A stretch of DNA of 64,000 nucleotides from Candidatus Accumulibacter meliphilus (GCA_003332265.1 QPGA01000007.1:1-64000), one strand, 5' to 3'. Positions 25,837 to 35,733 are shown, counted from the stretch's first letter. Made by a program: numbers and translations. The notes: generated by a model from the sequence alone, not told the origin.

Positions 25837-26640
25837 CTATGACGAAGGTTTGTTGATTGCAGTCAAACGCGTAAGGTCCAGACCTGAGTCGATACCATCT
25901 GTTGCGACGACCTTGACCACTACCTGATAGATATTGCCATAGGGATTACGCGCAAGAATGGTTCGCAGATCGTCAGAAAGCATGTTCCACTGTGCGGCAA
26001 GTTCGGTCCGCTCTGGAGTACGAATAACGAAGCGCGCCTCGACGATCTTGAGATTGGCATCTTGGAACAAGCGCTGAATATTCTTAATCCCAAAGAAACG
26101 GATGTGGGTGCGGTCGAGCAGACCAAAGTCACGATACTCGAAATCCGCATTGAGTAGGCACGCGACAATCGCGTTGTGGCCCACGTGGGGCAGCGAGACG
26201 ATCAGTTCTCCATCCCGCGCCAACAGGCTTCTTGCCGCGGCAAGGGCCTGCCACGGATCAACGAGATGTTCCAGAACGTCAGCGATGACAATTGACTCGA
26301 ATGGTCCGTCGTCGGATAGTGCGTCACGCCAGTCCGCCGTGTTTAGATCAATCTTGATGACACGTTTGCAGAATTCTCCGAGTTTTTCGATCGCGCTATC
26401 GTCCAGTTCTATCGCCGTCACCTCGCACTGATTCTGCCGGCTGAGCAAGCGAGTAATGGATCCCGGCCCTGCGCCGATTTCCAGGACTTTGCGTCCTGTG
26501 CCGACCATCCGCACAACATTGGCGGCCGCTGTGTCGCTGCTCATTTCCACCGCGTACTCGTAGCGGTGCACAGACCCGTTTCTCAGAAACATCCGTAGTT
26601 GGAAAGCTAGGGCATGAATTTTTGTGAATAGTCTATTCAT
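25837..26640 (-). CDS. Class I SAM-dependent methyltransferase (polysaccharide locus)
   Basis: A 267-residue methyltransferase with motif I KVLEIGAGPGSITRLLS, motif II VTAIELDDSA, and the FESIVIADVLEHLVDPWQAL core, followed by DGELIVSLPHVGHNA. The HIRFFGIKNIQRLFQDANL segment near the C-terminus is typical of glycan-locus methyltransferases. No signal peptide is seen. It follows the large 600-residue methyltransferase gene by 60 bp on the same strand. The region is visibly richer in A and T than the flanking operons, consistent with horizontal acquisition. Confidence 0.85.
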   Translation of the reverse strand: MNRLFTKIHALAFQLRMFLRNGSVHRYEYAVEMSSDTAAANVVRMVGTGRKVLEIGAGPGSITRLLSRQNQCEVTAIELDDSAIEKLGEFCKRVIKIDLNTADWRDALSDDGPFESIVIADVLEHLVDPWQALAAARSLLARDGELIVSLPHVGHNAIVACLLNADFEYRDFGLLDRTHIRFFGIKNIQRLFQDANLKIVEARFVIRTPERTELAAQWNMLSDDLRTILARNPYGNIYQVVVKVVATDGIDSGLDLTRLTAINKPSS

Positions 26641-26700
26641 AGTCTTTTTTCAAGATATTTTTCTCGGGGCTCTGAGAATAGCAACGCTGGCATCTTCCAT

Positions 26701-28503
26701 TCAGTGCCTCATGAACACGCGGGCGAGAAAGCGCAATGGTTTTGTAATGTGCCAGGACATCGAGTTTTCGATGCAAGATAAGGCTTTTTTGTATGATCTG
26801 TTTTCTGCTAACAGATCTTCGATCTCAGAGATTCTTTCGACTGCTGGCAAGCGAGGTACGCAATTTTCTAGTGCCGTTAGGAAGGTCGGTTTAGGCGCTC
26901 GGCCATCATGGCAGGCGTCCTGGAAGATGTTTTCCAGAACCGATATCTCTTCGTACAAGGAAGCCGATACTGTGGTGCCCATCAACGCGAGTAGTTCGGA
27001 AATTACTGCGCTGCAGGTCCTTTGGCCGAAGTCATGAGGGAACTTGCATTGATATAGAGTGTTGACCAGACCTCGCAATATGACCCAGGCCATAGGGATT
27101 GGCTCACGTAACTGCCACTCCTTATCAATCATTATCAACTCGCCGGTTTCGGCGGAAATCAGGTTTGCAGGAATGCAGTCAATAAAAGACCCGGGCACCT
27201 GCTGATTTGCGAGTCCGAACGTGGTCGGGGGCGGGCCCTGGAAAAGAAGGCCTAGCCATTGACGACCGAGCTCGGCCATTTCGACAAGCTTGCTTTCCCG
27301 TGCCAGTCGTTGGAGTTTGTGGAGTAGCAGGTCTCCTGCAATGTACGCTTCGTCAGGCGACGGTTGATGCAGCAAGGTGAACGGGCCGATCCGAACCTCT
27401 TCCTCCTCGTCCGCTTTCCTAGGGGAGAGCTTGCTAACGCGCAGGCCCGAGGGTTCTAGGCGGATGGTCGTCTCAGTTACCCAGGTGGGTCTCCTAGACA
27501 TCGAATATATTTTTGCCAGCCAAGGCGTTGTCAGTTGTGGGGGCGCAGACGAACTTTCGGCTTCGGCAATAACGAGAAAGGAATTCGCAAGATCGCCGAG
27601 CAGACCATTGCGTGCAAGGGGGCGCCACGCAAGGTGTTCATCAAAGATGCGCAAGCGGCGGCCAGAGTAGTCCCGGTCTTGGCTCCGGGCAAGCAGGTTA
27701 TGCAGGGCAAGGTCCGGAACGGCGCTGGCATCTTCTGCAATCAGGATCTCCGGAAGCTTGTAATCCGGAAACGGCAGCAGGAACCGCGTCGCAGAAAATC
27801 CTGCTTTGTTCAGCAGGCGCTGCAGTTCCGCGCGCCCGAAGGTGACAGGCGTGGCGGCACCGTACTGATCCTGAAGACCGAAAAATAGCTCGCCGACGTG
27901 GTCCTCGGTGCAGCCGTTGAAGTATTTAAGCCCAAGCTGATTTTCGATGGCCAGCAGGAGGGTTCCACCAGGGGCCAGGAATCGACGCGCGATGGCAAGA
28001 CATTGCAGGGCGGGATTCTCACCGCCGATGAAAATAGGGGCGTATTCCAGGACACCAATCAGGGTGACGATGTCGAACTGCATGCACGGCTTGAACAATT
28101 GGATGCTGTCCGCCACGATGTGTACGTTCGGAAGATCTCGGCAGCGCGCTGCGGTGATGCTTGCACGTACAAGGCTGCCCTCGACAGCGGTGACCGTGGC
28201 GCCGGATTCTCCCAGGTAGCGGGTGAGGGCTCCGCACCCACAACCCAATTCCAGGACGTGTTTGTCCTTGTCGATACAAAAAGGGCGCAGCAGGTTTGCC
28301 CTGGTCGCGCTGAAGTGATACTCTGTCGGCCAATCGCAAATATGCCGTGCGAGTTCCTTGGATCCAACGCTAAGGTCCGAACAGGAGCGAACAATATCGA
28401 GAATTGCCGATTCTGCTGCTAGGCCGTCGGAGTAGCGTATGCCGGCAAAGTTTTTGCGGCGCCACACCCCGTGATCGGGGTCTTTGAAATAGGCGGCATC
28501 CAT
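26701..28503 (-). CDS. Methyltransferase with C-terminal kinase-like region, possible chain cap
   Basis: A protein of about 600 residues. The N-terminal third is a class I methyltransferase (HVLELGCGCGALTRYLG, TAVEGSLVRASI, VTLIGVLEYAP, GTLLLAIENQLGLKYF). The C-terminal part has a kinase-like catalytic-loop pattern, SFIDCIPANLISAETGEL then IMIDKEWQL, and ends with a short coiled coil and SMSWHITKPLR. WbdD of E. coli O9a, which caps O-polysaccharide chains, also joins a methyltransferase, a kinase and a coiled coil. The parallel is inferred. ATG at 28503 is preferred; GTG at 28572 is possible. It is upstream of the other methyltransferase. Confidence 0.8.
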   Translation of the reverse strand: MDAAYFKDPDHGVWRRKNFAGIRYSDGLAAESAILDIVRSCSDLSVGSKELARHICDWPTEYHFSATRANLLRPFCIDKDKHVLELGCGCGALTRYLGESGATVTAVEGSLVRASITAARCRDLPNVHIVADSIQLFKPCMQFDIVTLIGVLEYAPIFIGGENPALQCLAIARRFLAPGGTLLLAIENQLGLKYFNGCTEDHVGELFFGLQDQYGAATPVTFGRAELQRLLNKAGFSATRFLLPFPDYKLPEILIAEDASAVPDLALHNLLARSQDRDYSGRRLRIFDEHLAWRPLARNGLLGDLANSFLVIAEAESSSAPPQLTTPWLAKIYSMSRRPTWVTETTIRLEPSGLRVSKLSPRKADEEEEVRIGPFTLLHQPSPDEAYIAGDLLLHKLQRLARESKLVEMAELGRQWLGLLFQGPPPTTFGLANQQVPGSFIDCIPANLISAETGELIMIDKEWQLREPIPMAWVILRGLVNTLYQCKFPHDFGQRTCSAVISELLALMGTTVSASLYEEISVLENIFQDACHDGRAPKPTFLTALENCVPRLPAVERISEIEDLLAENRSYKKALSCIENSMSWHITKPLRFLARVFMRH

Positions 28504-28520
28504 AACCGAGCGGCGCAGGG

Positions 28521-28850
28521 TCAGCTTGGCGCTTGGTTGGTGGTGGAACGTACCTTGCCGCGGCACGTCCACGACCCAGGCCGCTCAGCCTGTACAAGCG
28601 TGTGCGCTGTCCAATAGCCGTGCTGCTTTTGGCACGGGACTAGCAACGTGTCTGCACGTACGATGTCCTGCCGGGCGTAGGCGCTCCAGTCAATCATGCC
28701 TAGTGATCCCAACATCCGCGAACAATTGGCTTGAATCACGTCAGCGGCCGCGCGCGTAACGCTGGTGTCTCTGCCGATCACATCGGTGTCTCGTGGTCTG
28801 CCGGCAGTCCAACGCTCGGCATCTAGGTCGTACGCGCGATCACTACTCAT
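28521..28850 (-). CDS. Hypothetical protein (109 aa), weak
   Basis: An open frame starting MSSDRAYDLDAERW inside the last codons of the next upstream small ORF, with eight bases of overlap. No family is recognised. It contains LGSLGMIDWSAYARQDIV and ends close to the large methyltransferase start. The overlap suggests coupling, but the sequence could also be a decayed gene. Low confidence. Together with 28843-29073 it fills a gap of nearly 600 bp in the operon. Confidence 0.3.
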   Translation of the reverse strand: MSSDRAYDLDAERWTAGRPRDTDVIGRDTSVTRAAADVIQANCSRMLGSLGMIDWSAYARQDIVRADTLLVPCQKQHGYWTAHTLVQAERPGSWTCRGKVRSTTNQAPS

Positions 28851-29073
28851 CGACCGTGATCGCCTGGAGAACGTCAGATACATCCGATGCGGCTAGTAGC
28901 GAGGTTGCACTGGCGCGCTGGGGGGTACGGTGTCGCGGTGCTCGCACCTCGCCCCGCGAGCTGACTGTTCGCACGCTATCTGCCAGGCGATAGCGTCGAG
29001 AGAACAAGTGCTGCTTGCACAGCGACGCGACGTTTGCTGAAGTGTGTGAAGGTAGATTCTTAATAAAAACCAT
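28843..29073 (-). CDS. Hypothetical protein (76 aa), weak
   Basis: An open frame starting MVFIKNLPSHTSANVAS, 17 bp downstream of the propeller gene stop. A weak AAGGCG precedes it. The second half is rich in serine, arginine and alanine without a recognisable domain. It may be a small accessory protein of the polysaccharide locus or non-coding sequence. Confidence 0.3.
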   Translation of the reverse strand: MVFIKNLPSHTSANVASLCKQHLFSRRYRLADSVRTVSSRGEVRAPRHRTPQRASATSLLAASDVSDVLQAITVDE

Positions 29074-29090
29074 GTCCGTTCGCCTTGTGA

Positions 29091-29999
29091 TTACTCGATG
29101 ATGTGCATCAGACGCAGCTCGCCGGCTTCCTCGGCAATCTGTACGCAGCGCGAGCAATCGTCGATTTCTCCCAAAAAAAGACGGTCATCCGGGATGTCCA
29201 TGAAGTAGGGAACTCCTTTGACCAGATGCGAGTGGTCAACATAGTGCCCACGTTCCCATTCGTCCAGGGAAGAAAAGGAAATGAGTCGGTTGCGGGTACC
29301 GCGATAGAAATAGTTGGTCAGAAAAAATCTTTCCCGAAACCTGATGATCTCATTCGGAACCATCCTGGTCGGATGCTGCTTTTGCTGTTTGCGGTCCAGC
29401 GAGCCGATGGTTGCGCCGGGCTCTCTGGAGCCATAGCTGGCCAGTGTTTCCAGAGTGCGCGCATCTAGCAAGAACACTCGCCCGCCTCCTGAATCGCAAA
29501 CGTAGAGCGTGCTCCCAATCAGCTTGAAGCTGCGGCAATAAGCTGCGGCAATATGCGTTTCACGAATGAGCGGGTAGCCGGGCTCGAGCGCCAGTGAAAG
29601 TACCCTGGCACCGCCTTGCTGGCTGTCGGTAACCAGTAGCGTTTGGTTGTGAATCAGCAGGTCGTGCGGACGATTAAAGCGCACGGAGGTGTCCAGGGCG
29701 TTAGCATGGCTGAGCTCTGGAGAAAGGCAAACGATACGGTGATTGTCGGTGTCGGCAACGAAGTAGCTCGCTCCGGAGTATACGATACGGTGGGGATGGT
29801 GGAAACCTGCGAGCACCCGCCATTCTCCTACGTTGGAATTGGTGCTCGAATTCACGAGAATACGATTGTTCCAGCAGTCGACGATCACGTAGAGCCCGTT
29901 GACGTACCCGTACTGGGTCGGCGTGTGAAGCCGGGACGCTCGCCGTCGCAGCACTGGAAAGTCCAGGAGCCCGCTTCTTAACCGGTTGACCCAAGTCAT
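29091..29999 (-). CDS. NHL-like beta-propeller protein
   Basis: A 302-residue protein made of repeated blades with the pattern of NHL/SMP-30-type propellers: YVIVDCWNNRILV, YFVADTDNHRIVCLS, TLLVTDSQQGGARVLSL, LYVCDSGGGRVFLLD, and near the end RLFLGEIDDCSRCVQI. There is no signal peptide, so it is probably cytoplasmic. Its stop is followed by the small ORFs and its start overlaps the wzt stop as ATGA, so it belongs to the operon. Propeller proteins are unusual in O-antigen loci; a sugar-binding, lactonase-like or scaffold role is possible but not shown. Confidence 0.75.
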   Translation of the reverse strand: MTWVNRLRSGLLDFPVLRRRASRLHTPTQYGYVNGLYVIVDCWNNRILVNSSTNSNVGEWRVLAGFHHPHRIVYSGASYFVADTDNHRIVCLSPELSHANALDTSVRFNRPHDLLIHNQTLLVTDSQQGGARVLSLALEPGYPLIRETHIAAAYCRSFKLIGSTLYVCDSGGGRVFLLDARTLETLASYGSREPGATIGSLDRKQQKQHPTRMVPNEIIRFRERFFLTNYFYRGTRNRLISFSSLDEWERGHYVDHSHLVKGVPYFMDIPDDRLFLGEIDDCSRCVQIAEEAGELRLMHIIE

Positions 30000-31246
30000 G
30001 CGCGGGACAGGCTGATTTCAGAGAAGGGGTCGAGCAGTCCGAGATTGCTTCGTTGGGAAACGATCTCGAGTGCGAAAAAGTCGTGGGCGCGGTGGTAGGC
30101 AATCATCTGGTTGTCTTCGAAACCGGTACAGTTGAGAGACAGCCAGTAGTGTCCTGCGCGCAGTGGCAGCTTCTGGACGAAGCCGACATCGACGCTCTCT
30201 CCGGCGGAGTAGAGGCCAGTTTCGATGGCGTGGAAGAAACTGTTGGTACCAGCGATCTCCATACTGTACTCGTCACGGATCGTGAACCCAAATACCGGAT
30301 GAGCGACAGCAGAGTGGAAGCGCACCCTGTATGAAATAGTGAACGGCGAGTTGGCGTGCAGTGTCAAGGTTTCTCGCTGATTCTCGTCAGTGATGCTGGC
30401 CCTAACGATTTCGCCTTTTCGATTGCCGAACTCGAAGCAATCGGGGTTCTGAGCATGTGGCGATGCGATCCGTGTCGGTCTGTCAGAGGGCAGCAATCGC
30501 GATTCCAGGGAGTTGAAAGTTATTGCTCGATAAGCGTCGATGGAGACCCTGGCGGCATCGTCGATCAACATTCTGCCCTTGTCGAGAAGGATGGCGCGTG
30601 GGCAGAGGCGCAGGACTTGTTCAACGGAATGGGTGACGAAAAGGACCGTGCAGCCATTTTCGCGCATCTCCCTGATACGGCGGAAGCACTTGATCTGGAA
30701 GGCTGCGTCGCCAACGGCCAAGGCTTCATCCACCACCAGGATGTCGGGCGACGTGGCGATGGCAACGGAAAATGCCAAACGGACAAACATTCCACTCGAG
30801 TAATGCTTTACTGGCTGATCCAGGAAGTCGCCAATGTCCGCGAAGGCCTCGATGGCGCCAAGGCGCATACGCATTTCTTCGTGGGAAAAGCCGAGAATGG
30901 CCCCCTGAAGAAAGACGTTCTCTCGCCCGGTGAACTCGGGCTGGAAACCCGAACCGAGTTCCAACAGCGCCGAAATGCGTCCGCGGGTTACGACGCTGCC
31001 ATTGGTCGGTTTCAGGATGCCGCAGATAATCTGCAACAATGTGCTTTTGCCGGATCCGTTACGGCCGATGATGCCAACGGTTTCGCCTCTATCGATCTTG
31101 AAGTCTATATCCTTCAGCGCTGTGAACTCATGCCCGCGGAAGAGTCGCCGGCCGCTGATCCTGGCGCAGAGTCCACGCAATGGGTTGGCGTAGCTGTAGT
31201 ACGTCTTTTCGACCTGATGTACCTCGATCAGCGATTCACAGGACAT
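29996..31246 (-). CDS. wzt: Polysaccharide ABC transporter ATP-binding protein Wzt, with C-terminal domain
   Basis: The ATPase of an O-polysaccharide exporter, 416 residues. The nucleotide-binding domain shows Walker A IIGRNGSGKSTLL, the signature region KHYSSGMFVRLAFSVAIA, Walker B DILVVDEALAVGD and switch FVTHS. After residue 250 a beta-sandwich Wzt C-terminal domain follows (GFTIRDEYSMEIAGTNSF, LRAGHYWLSLNC). In characterised systems this domain recognises the non-reducing end of the glycan before export. The start MSCESLIEVHQ at 31246 overlaps the permease gene by 11 bp. An upstream frame to 31306 is not favoured. Confidence 0.93.
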   Translation of the reverse strand: MSCESLIEVHQVEKTYYSYANPLRGLCARISGRRLFRGHEFTALKDIDFKIDRGETVGIIGRNGSGKSTLLQIICGILKPTNGSVVTRGRISALLELGSGFQPEFTGRENVFLQGAILGFSHEEMRMRLGAIEAFADIGDFLDQPVKHYSSGMFVRLAFSVAIATSPDILVVDEALAVGDAAFQIKCFRRIREMRENGCTVLFVTHSVEQVLRLCPRAILLDKGRMLIDDAARVSIDAYRAITFNSLESRLLPSDRPTRIASPHAQNPDCFEFGNRKGEIVRASITDENQRETLTLHANSPFTISYRVRFHSAVAHPVFGFTIRDEYSMEIAGTNSFFHAIETGLYSAGESVDVGFVQKLPLRAGHYWLSLNCTGFEDNQMIAYHRAHDFFALEIVSQRSNLGLLDPFSEISLSRA

Positions 31247-32045
31247 CGGCAAACTCTTCCTGGCAGTACATGAAGAAGCGATATCCCAGAACACAGAACA
31301 GTCCACCGAGTGCCAGTGTCACCCACCAGGTGCTCCATGCAGGGGCCAAGCCGTAGAGCACGGCACGTCGTAGATCCTCAATGGCAATTGCAAACGGGTT
31401 CACTTGGTTGAGGGCATGGAGAAGCTGCGGAGCGCTGTTGGCTGGGTAGAAAACGGGCAGTGCGAACATCAACATCTGCATCAGGATCGGCATGCCGTGC
31501 GCTAGGTCGCGAACGTAGGCTCCGGTGGCCGTGAGGAACCATCCAATACCCAGCATGAACAAGCCGGCGGGGAGCAGGAGTATTGGCGTCAGTAGTGCAC
31601 TGAGGTGGGCATGGCCGGCGGCAAGTGCCGCCAGTTGCAAGAGTAGAAGATTTGCTGCTCCGTGAATTGCAGCAGCTAAAACCGCAACGATTGGAAGAAC
31701 TTCGGTCGGAAAGATTATCTTCTTGATAAAGTTCTGATTGGCCAGCAGAAGTTTCGGGGTGGCGATCGCAACTTCCGAAAGTGGGCTGAAGATGGTCAGG
31801 CCGCAGTAGATGAACAATGCCATTTCGAGGCCACCGGTCGTCGGCTTGCCGCCGGCGCCCCAACGTCCACCGAAGACACCGCCAAAGACCAGCGTAAACA
31901 CGCCGAGGAGCAGAAGAGGATAGAGGAACGACCAGCCGATACCGAGTACCGCGCCACGATACTTGAGGATGACCTCACGGCGTACAAGTTGTCCTATGAG
32001 GTAGCGGTAAGTGACGAGCGAGCTGAGGAGGTTGTGCTTGGTCAT
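31236..32045 (-). CDS. wzm: Polysaccharide ABC transporter permease Wzm
   Basis: The membrane subunit of the exporter, 269 residues with six membrane helices of the ABC-2 type. Typical features are the amphipathic start YLIGQLVRREVILKYRGAVLG followed by IGWSFLYPLLLLGVFTLVF, and the FPTEVLPIVAVLAAAIH coupling region. LTATGAYVRDLAHGMPILMQ and the C-terminal helix GLFCVLGYRFFMYCQEEFADVL are also present. It overlaps wzt by 11 bp. A 227-bp gap without a gene separates it from the epimerase gene upstream. Confidence 0.93.
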   Translation of the reverse strand: MTKHNLLSSLVTYRYLIGQLVRREVILKYRGAVLGIGWSFLYPLLLLGVFTLVFGGVFGGRWGAGGKPTTGGLEMALFIYCGLTIFSPLSEVAIATPKLLLANQNFIKKIIFPTEVLPIVAVLAAAIHGAANLLLLQLAALAAGHAHLSALLTPILLLPAGLFMLGIGWFLTATGAYVRDLAHGMPILMQMLMFALPVFYPANSAPQLLHALNQVNPFAIAIEDLRRAVLYGLAPAWSTWWVTLALGGLFCVLGYRFFMYCQEEFADVL

Positions 32046-32272
32046 GCGGACGGAGTGCCTCTAGCTCTTCAGCTGTGGTTGCCAGATGGTGATCGGCGCA
32101 CGATGTGCGCTTGCCTCGGCCCGTGTGAACCGAAGCCGAGCAGCGTCGTCTTTGGTTCCTGCCCACATTGTAAGCGCCACGGCCTGCGGCTGCGACTCGC
32201 ATCGTGCAGAGGAGTCGCATGGGAAGTGGCACGCCGCTTTGGGCGTATGCTGCGCGTAGCATCGTAGCGGGG

Positions 32273-33316
32273 TCATTCCCTTTCTTCTTTGAGCCATATG
32301 AGCGTGCGCCGCAGGGTTTGGTTGAGGTCGATCGTCGTTTCCAGGCCTAGTTCATGCCGTGCTCGCTCGGTTTGCGGTACATAGTCCTGTGCCGATCGAT
32401 CGCTCAGTTCGCGGCGGATCACTACGGGGCAATTACCGCCGGAGAGGGCGGCGATCCGAGACGCCAGGTCGAAAATCGAGACTTCTTCGTCCGAGCCGAC
32501 GTTGTACGGACGGCTGCTTTGCCCGTCGCACAGGATCGTGAGTAGCCAGATGACCAGATCGGCCGGGTGCATGTAGCTTCGCCGTGGCGTGCCATCTCCG
32601 TTGATCATGATTGGTCGTCCAGCGATTGAATCGCGCAGGAAATTCCCTGCAGCGAAATGGGCATCCAGTGGCAGGTGTGGACCAACAAAGCTGAAGCAGC
32701 GAGCGACCTTGATGCTGACGCCGCGCTGCTCGCCGGTAATGGCGCACAGTAGTTCAGCCATTCGCTTGCCTTCAGCGTAAGCACTGTCGGACGAATTGAT
32801 GTCGGGGCCGCCCGCAAAGGATTCGGGGATTCTCGATAGCTGCTCAGGCTGGCGGCCGTAAACGGCACCGGAGCTGGTCAGTAGCACGCTCGTTACAGCG
32901 CTTGACTGCGCAAATTCGAGTACCCTCTTGGTGCCGTTGACGATCGCGTCAAGCATGATGTCGGGTCGCGATGCATTGAGGGCGGCGCTGCTTTCCGTGG
33001 CCGCATGAATGATGTGATCGCAACGGGCTTGCGGGAAAGCGAAGTTCCGAACGTCGCCGCGGTGCCAATGTAGCGCTGGCTGGTTTGCCAGATGTGGTGC
33101 CTGTTGTACAAAGGCCGCTGGGTCACGACTGAGCACGGTAGTCGAAATACGGCTGCCGAGGCGTTCGTTGGCGGCGCGTACGGCTTCGAGCAACCAGATG
33201 CCGAAGAAACCGGTTCCACCGGTGATGAACAGGTGTTGCCCACTCAAGTTGCGCCAGAGCCGCTCGGAACGTTCCAGGATGTACGTGATGTCTGCAATAG
33301 GAACGGGGCGTAGCAC
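32273..33316 (-). CDS. NAD-dependent epimerase/dehydratase
   Basis: A short-chain dehydrogenase-type sugar nucleotide enzyme, 347 residues. The NAD-binding motif is FITGGTGFFGIWLLEAV and the catalytic motif is SAYAEGKRMAE (YxxxK), with SVLLTSSGAVYG supplying the serine. Following rfbF, rfbG and rfbH, it is placed to reduce the 4-keto group of a CDP-3,6-dideoxy sugar or, with a YerE-type enzyme, the branched-chain ketone as YerF does. The choice cannot be made from sequence. It starts with GTG, three bases after the rfbH stop. Confidence 0.85.
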   Translation of the reverse strand: MLRPVPIADITYILERSERLWRNLSGQHLFITGGTGFFGIWLLEAVRAANERLGSRISTTVLSRDPAAFVQQAPHLANQPALHWHRGDVRNFAFPQARCDHIIHAATESSAALNASRPDIMLDAIVNGTKRVLEFAQSSAVTSVLLTSSGAVYGRQPEQLSRIPESFAGGPDINSSDSAYAEGKRMAELLCAITGEQRGVSIKVARCFSFVGPHLPLDAHFAAGNFLRDSIAGRPIMINGDGTPRRSYMHPADLVIWLLTILCDGQSSRPYNVGSDEEVSIFDLASRIAALSGGNCPVVIRRELSDRSAQDYVPQTERARHELGLETTIDLNQTLRRTLIWLKEERE

Positions 33317-33319
33317 GTT

Positions 33320-34633
33320 TCAGAAGTCCGCACCAAAAAACTGTTCAATTCGCTGTGCCGTGCACTCGAGCATCTCCTCGCTAAGCCCCGGCCACAACCC
33401 GATCCAGAACGTGTCGTTCATCACCCGATCTGTGTTGTCTAGCGACCCGGCGACGCGGAAGTTGCGCCCTGCCATGTAGGGCTGGCGCGTCACGTTACCG
33501 GCGAAGAGCAGGCGTGTGCCGATATGCTGTTCGTCGAGGTACCTGAGCAGGTCGACGCGGTCGCAGCCGGCTGCCGGATCGAGCGTCAGCGGAAAACCGA
33601 ACCAGGACGGATCGCTACTCGGCGTCGCTCGCGGCAGAACCAGCAACTCAGCCAGCGGCGCCAGTCGCTGCGTGAGGTAGGCGAAGTTTCGCTTCCTCGC
33701 GTCGATAAAGTCAGGCAGGCGATCCAGCTGCGCCAGCGCGCAGGCCGCCTGGATATCGGTAATCTTGAGGTTGTAGCCAAGCTGCGAGTAGGTGTACTTG
33801 TGGTCATAGCCGAATGGCAGGTCGCCGTGCTGCTGCGCGAAGCGTTTGCCGCAGGTGTTGTCGCAGCCGGTTGCGCAATAACAGTCGCGACCCCAATCGC
33901 GCAAGGATTCGAGGATGCACTTCAGCTGCGGGTTACGCGTGAAGACGGCGCCGCCTTCGCCCATGGTGATGTGGTGCGCGGGATAGAAGCTGAGCGTGCC
34001 GATGTCGCCGAAGCTGCCGACCGGGCGACCGTTATAGGTCGAGCCGAGCGCGTCGCAGCAGTCTTCAATCAGCCACAGCCCGTGCTTCCTGGCGATGCGG
34101 GAGACTTCAGCCAGGTCGAAGGGGTTGCCGAGTGTGTGCGCGAGCATGATCGCTCGCGTCCGGCTGGAGATCGCGGCTTCGATCTGCGCGGTGTCGATGT
34201 TGTACGTGGGTAGCGTGATATCGACGAAAACGGGAACACAGCCATTCTGCAGGATCGGATTGATCGTCGTCGGAAAGCCGGCGGCGACGGTGATTACTTC
34301 GTCGCCTGCCTTGATGGCGCGCTCGCCCAGGCTCGGCGAAGTCAGCGCGCTGAAGGCCAGCAGGTTGGCCGACGAGCCCGAATTGGTGGTGAGCAGGTGT
34401 TCGACGTTCAGGAACTGCCCCAGCCGTTGCTCGAACTCGGCGTTGAAGCGGCCGCTGGTCAGCCAGCCGTCAAGTACGGCATCGACCATGTTTCGTAGCT
34501 CGCCGGCGCCGATGACCTTGCCGGCCGCCGGGATGGCGGTGCTGCCGGGCTGGAAAGCCGCCGTGGCGCACGTCTCCTGCGCATGGCGTTCGACCAGGTC
34601 GAGAATCTCGTTTCTCAGTAGCGTGTTGGTCAT
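33320..34633 (-). CDS. rfbH: CDP-4-keto-6-deoxy-D-glucose-3-dehydrase (RfbH/E1)
   Basis: The PMP-dependent C-3 dehydratase of dideoxysugar synthesis, 437 residues. It belongs to the aminotransferase fold but has histidine instead of the usual catalytic lysine, seen here in [15 protein letters not shown]. The [2Fe-2S] cysteines are in [16 protein letters not shown]. It removes the 3-hydroxyl from CDP-4-keto-6-deoxyglucose together with a separate reductase (E3/AscD/DdhD type), which is not seen in this window. The start [10 protein letters not shown] overlaps the rfbG stop as ATGA. It is full length and well preserved. Confidence 0.96.
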   Translation of the reverse strand: MTNTLLRNEILDLVERHAQETCATAAFQPGSTAIPAAGKVIGAGELRNMVDAVLDGWLTSGRFNAEFEQRLGQFLNVEHLLTTNSGSSANLLAFSALTSPSLGERAIKAGDEVITVAAGFPTTINPILQNGCVPVFVDITLPTYNIDTAQIEAAISSRTRAIMLAHTLGNPFDLAEVSRIARKHGLWLIEDCCDALGSTYNGRPVGSFGDIGTLSFYPAHHITMGEGGAVFTRNPQLKCILESLRDWGRDCYCATGCDNTCGKRFAQQHGDLPFGYDHKYTYSQLGYNLKITDIQAACALAQLDRLPDFIDARKRNFAYLTQRLAPLAELLVLPRATPSSDPSWFGFPLTLDPAAGCDRVDLLRYLDEQHIGTRLLFAGNVTRQPYMAGRNFRVAGSLDNTDRVMNDTFWIGLWPGLSEEMLECTAQRIEQFFGADF

Positions 34634-35733
34634 GTGACGACGGTGCTCTTTGCCGCCTGGCAATAACTGTTGATCTGTTGCTTGGAAACGGCGGCCATGT
34701 CTTCACCGCGGGAATGCGCGCGGTGCCAGTCAACGGTCATGCGAAGTGCGCGGTCGAGTGACCAGTGTGGCTGCCAGCGCAGCACCGAGATTGCTTTCGA
34801 AGCGTTGAGACGAAGGCCGTGCGCTTCGTGCGGATGAGTGCTTGGATCGCCGCTCCATGCGGCCCCGTCACCCCATATATCGATCAGTTTATCGAGGACC
34901 TGCGCAACGCTGTGGGTGTTGCCACCGGACGGGCCGAAGTTCCACGCCTCGGCGACGGCGGGTCCCTGTTGGTACAGTTGCTCGGCGAGCAGCAGATAGC
35001 CGGCCAGCGGGTCTAGGGCGTGTTGCCACGGGCGGATCGCCGCCGGATGACGCACCTGCAGTGGGCGCTGCTCGGCGAAGGCGCGCATGGCATCGGGAAT
35101 CAGGCGGTTCGCCGACCAGTCGCCACCCCCAATGGCGTTACCCGCCCGCGCCGTGGCTACCGCCGTACCGTGGCGCGCGTAATCGGCCGGGTTAAAGAAG
35201 GACGAGCGATACGCGGCGCTGACCAATTCGGCGCAGGCCTTGCTGCTGCTGTAGGGGTCGACGCCGCCGAGCGCGTCGCCTTCGCGGTAGCAATGCGACG
35301 ATTCAGCGTTCTCGTAGCACTTGTCACTGGTGACGACGACGACTGCCCGTACTCCCGGGCTGTGCCGGACGGCGTCGAGAAGATTGACGGTGCCCATGAC
35401 ATTGGTGGCGTAGGTGTCGACGGGCCGTGCGTACGAGGGCAGGATTTCGGCTTGCGCGGCGAGATGGAAGACGACTTCCGGCTGGTGTGTGGTCAGCGCT
35501 GAGCGCAGCCGGTCCGCATCCCTGACATCGGCCAGAATTGACACCATCTGTTGCTCGACACGCGCGAGCTCGAAGAGGTTGGGTTGCGTCGCCGGCGGCA
35601 GCGCATAACCGATCACCCTGGCGCCCATCTTCTGCAACCACAGGCACAGCCAGCTACCCTTGAAGCCGGTATGTCCGGTCAGCAGAACTCGCCGGCCCTG
35701 CCAGAAGTCGGCCTGAATCACCAGTTTTTCCAC
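34630..35733 (-). CDS. rfbG: CDP-glucose 4,6-dehydratase
   Basis: The second enzyme of the CDP-dideoxyhexose pathway, 367 residues. It makes CDP-4-keto-6-deoxyglucose from CDP-glucose. The NAD motif [13 protein letters not shown], the [12 protein letters not shown] segment and the catalytic [11 protein letters not shown] are all present. The substrate-side [12 protein letters not shown] and [13 protein letters not shown] segments match RfbG. The gene overlaps rfbF by 16 bp and rfbH by 4 bp, so the three steps are made from one coupled mRNA. Confidence 0.96.
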   Translation of the reverse strand: MEKLVIQADFWQGRRVLLTGHTGFKGSWLCLWLQKMGARVIGYALPPATQPNLFELARVEQQMVSILADVRDADRLRSALTTHQPEVVFHLAAQAEILPSYARPVDTYATNVMGTVNLLDAVRHSPGVRAVVVVTSDKCYENAESSHCYREGDALGGVDPYSSSKACAELVSAAYRSSFFNPADYARHGTAVATARAGNAIGGGDWSANRLIPDAMRAFAEQRPLQVRHPAAIRPWQHALDPLAGYLLLAEQLYQQGPAVAEAWNFGPSGGNTHSVAQVLDKLIDIWGDGAAWSGDPSTHPHEAHGLRLNASKAISVLRWQPHWSLDRALRMTVDWHRAHSRGEDMAAVSKQQINSYCQAAKSTVVT

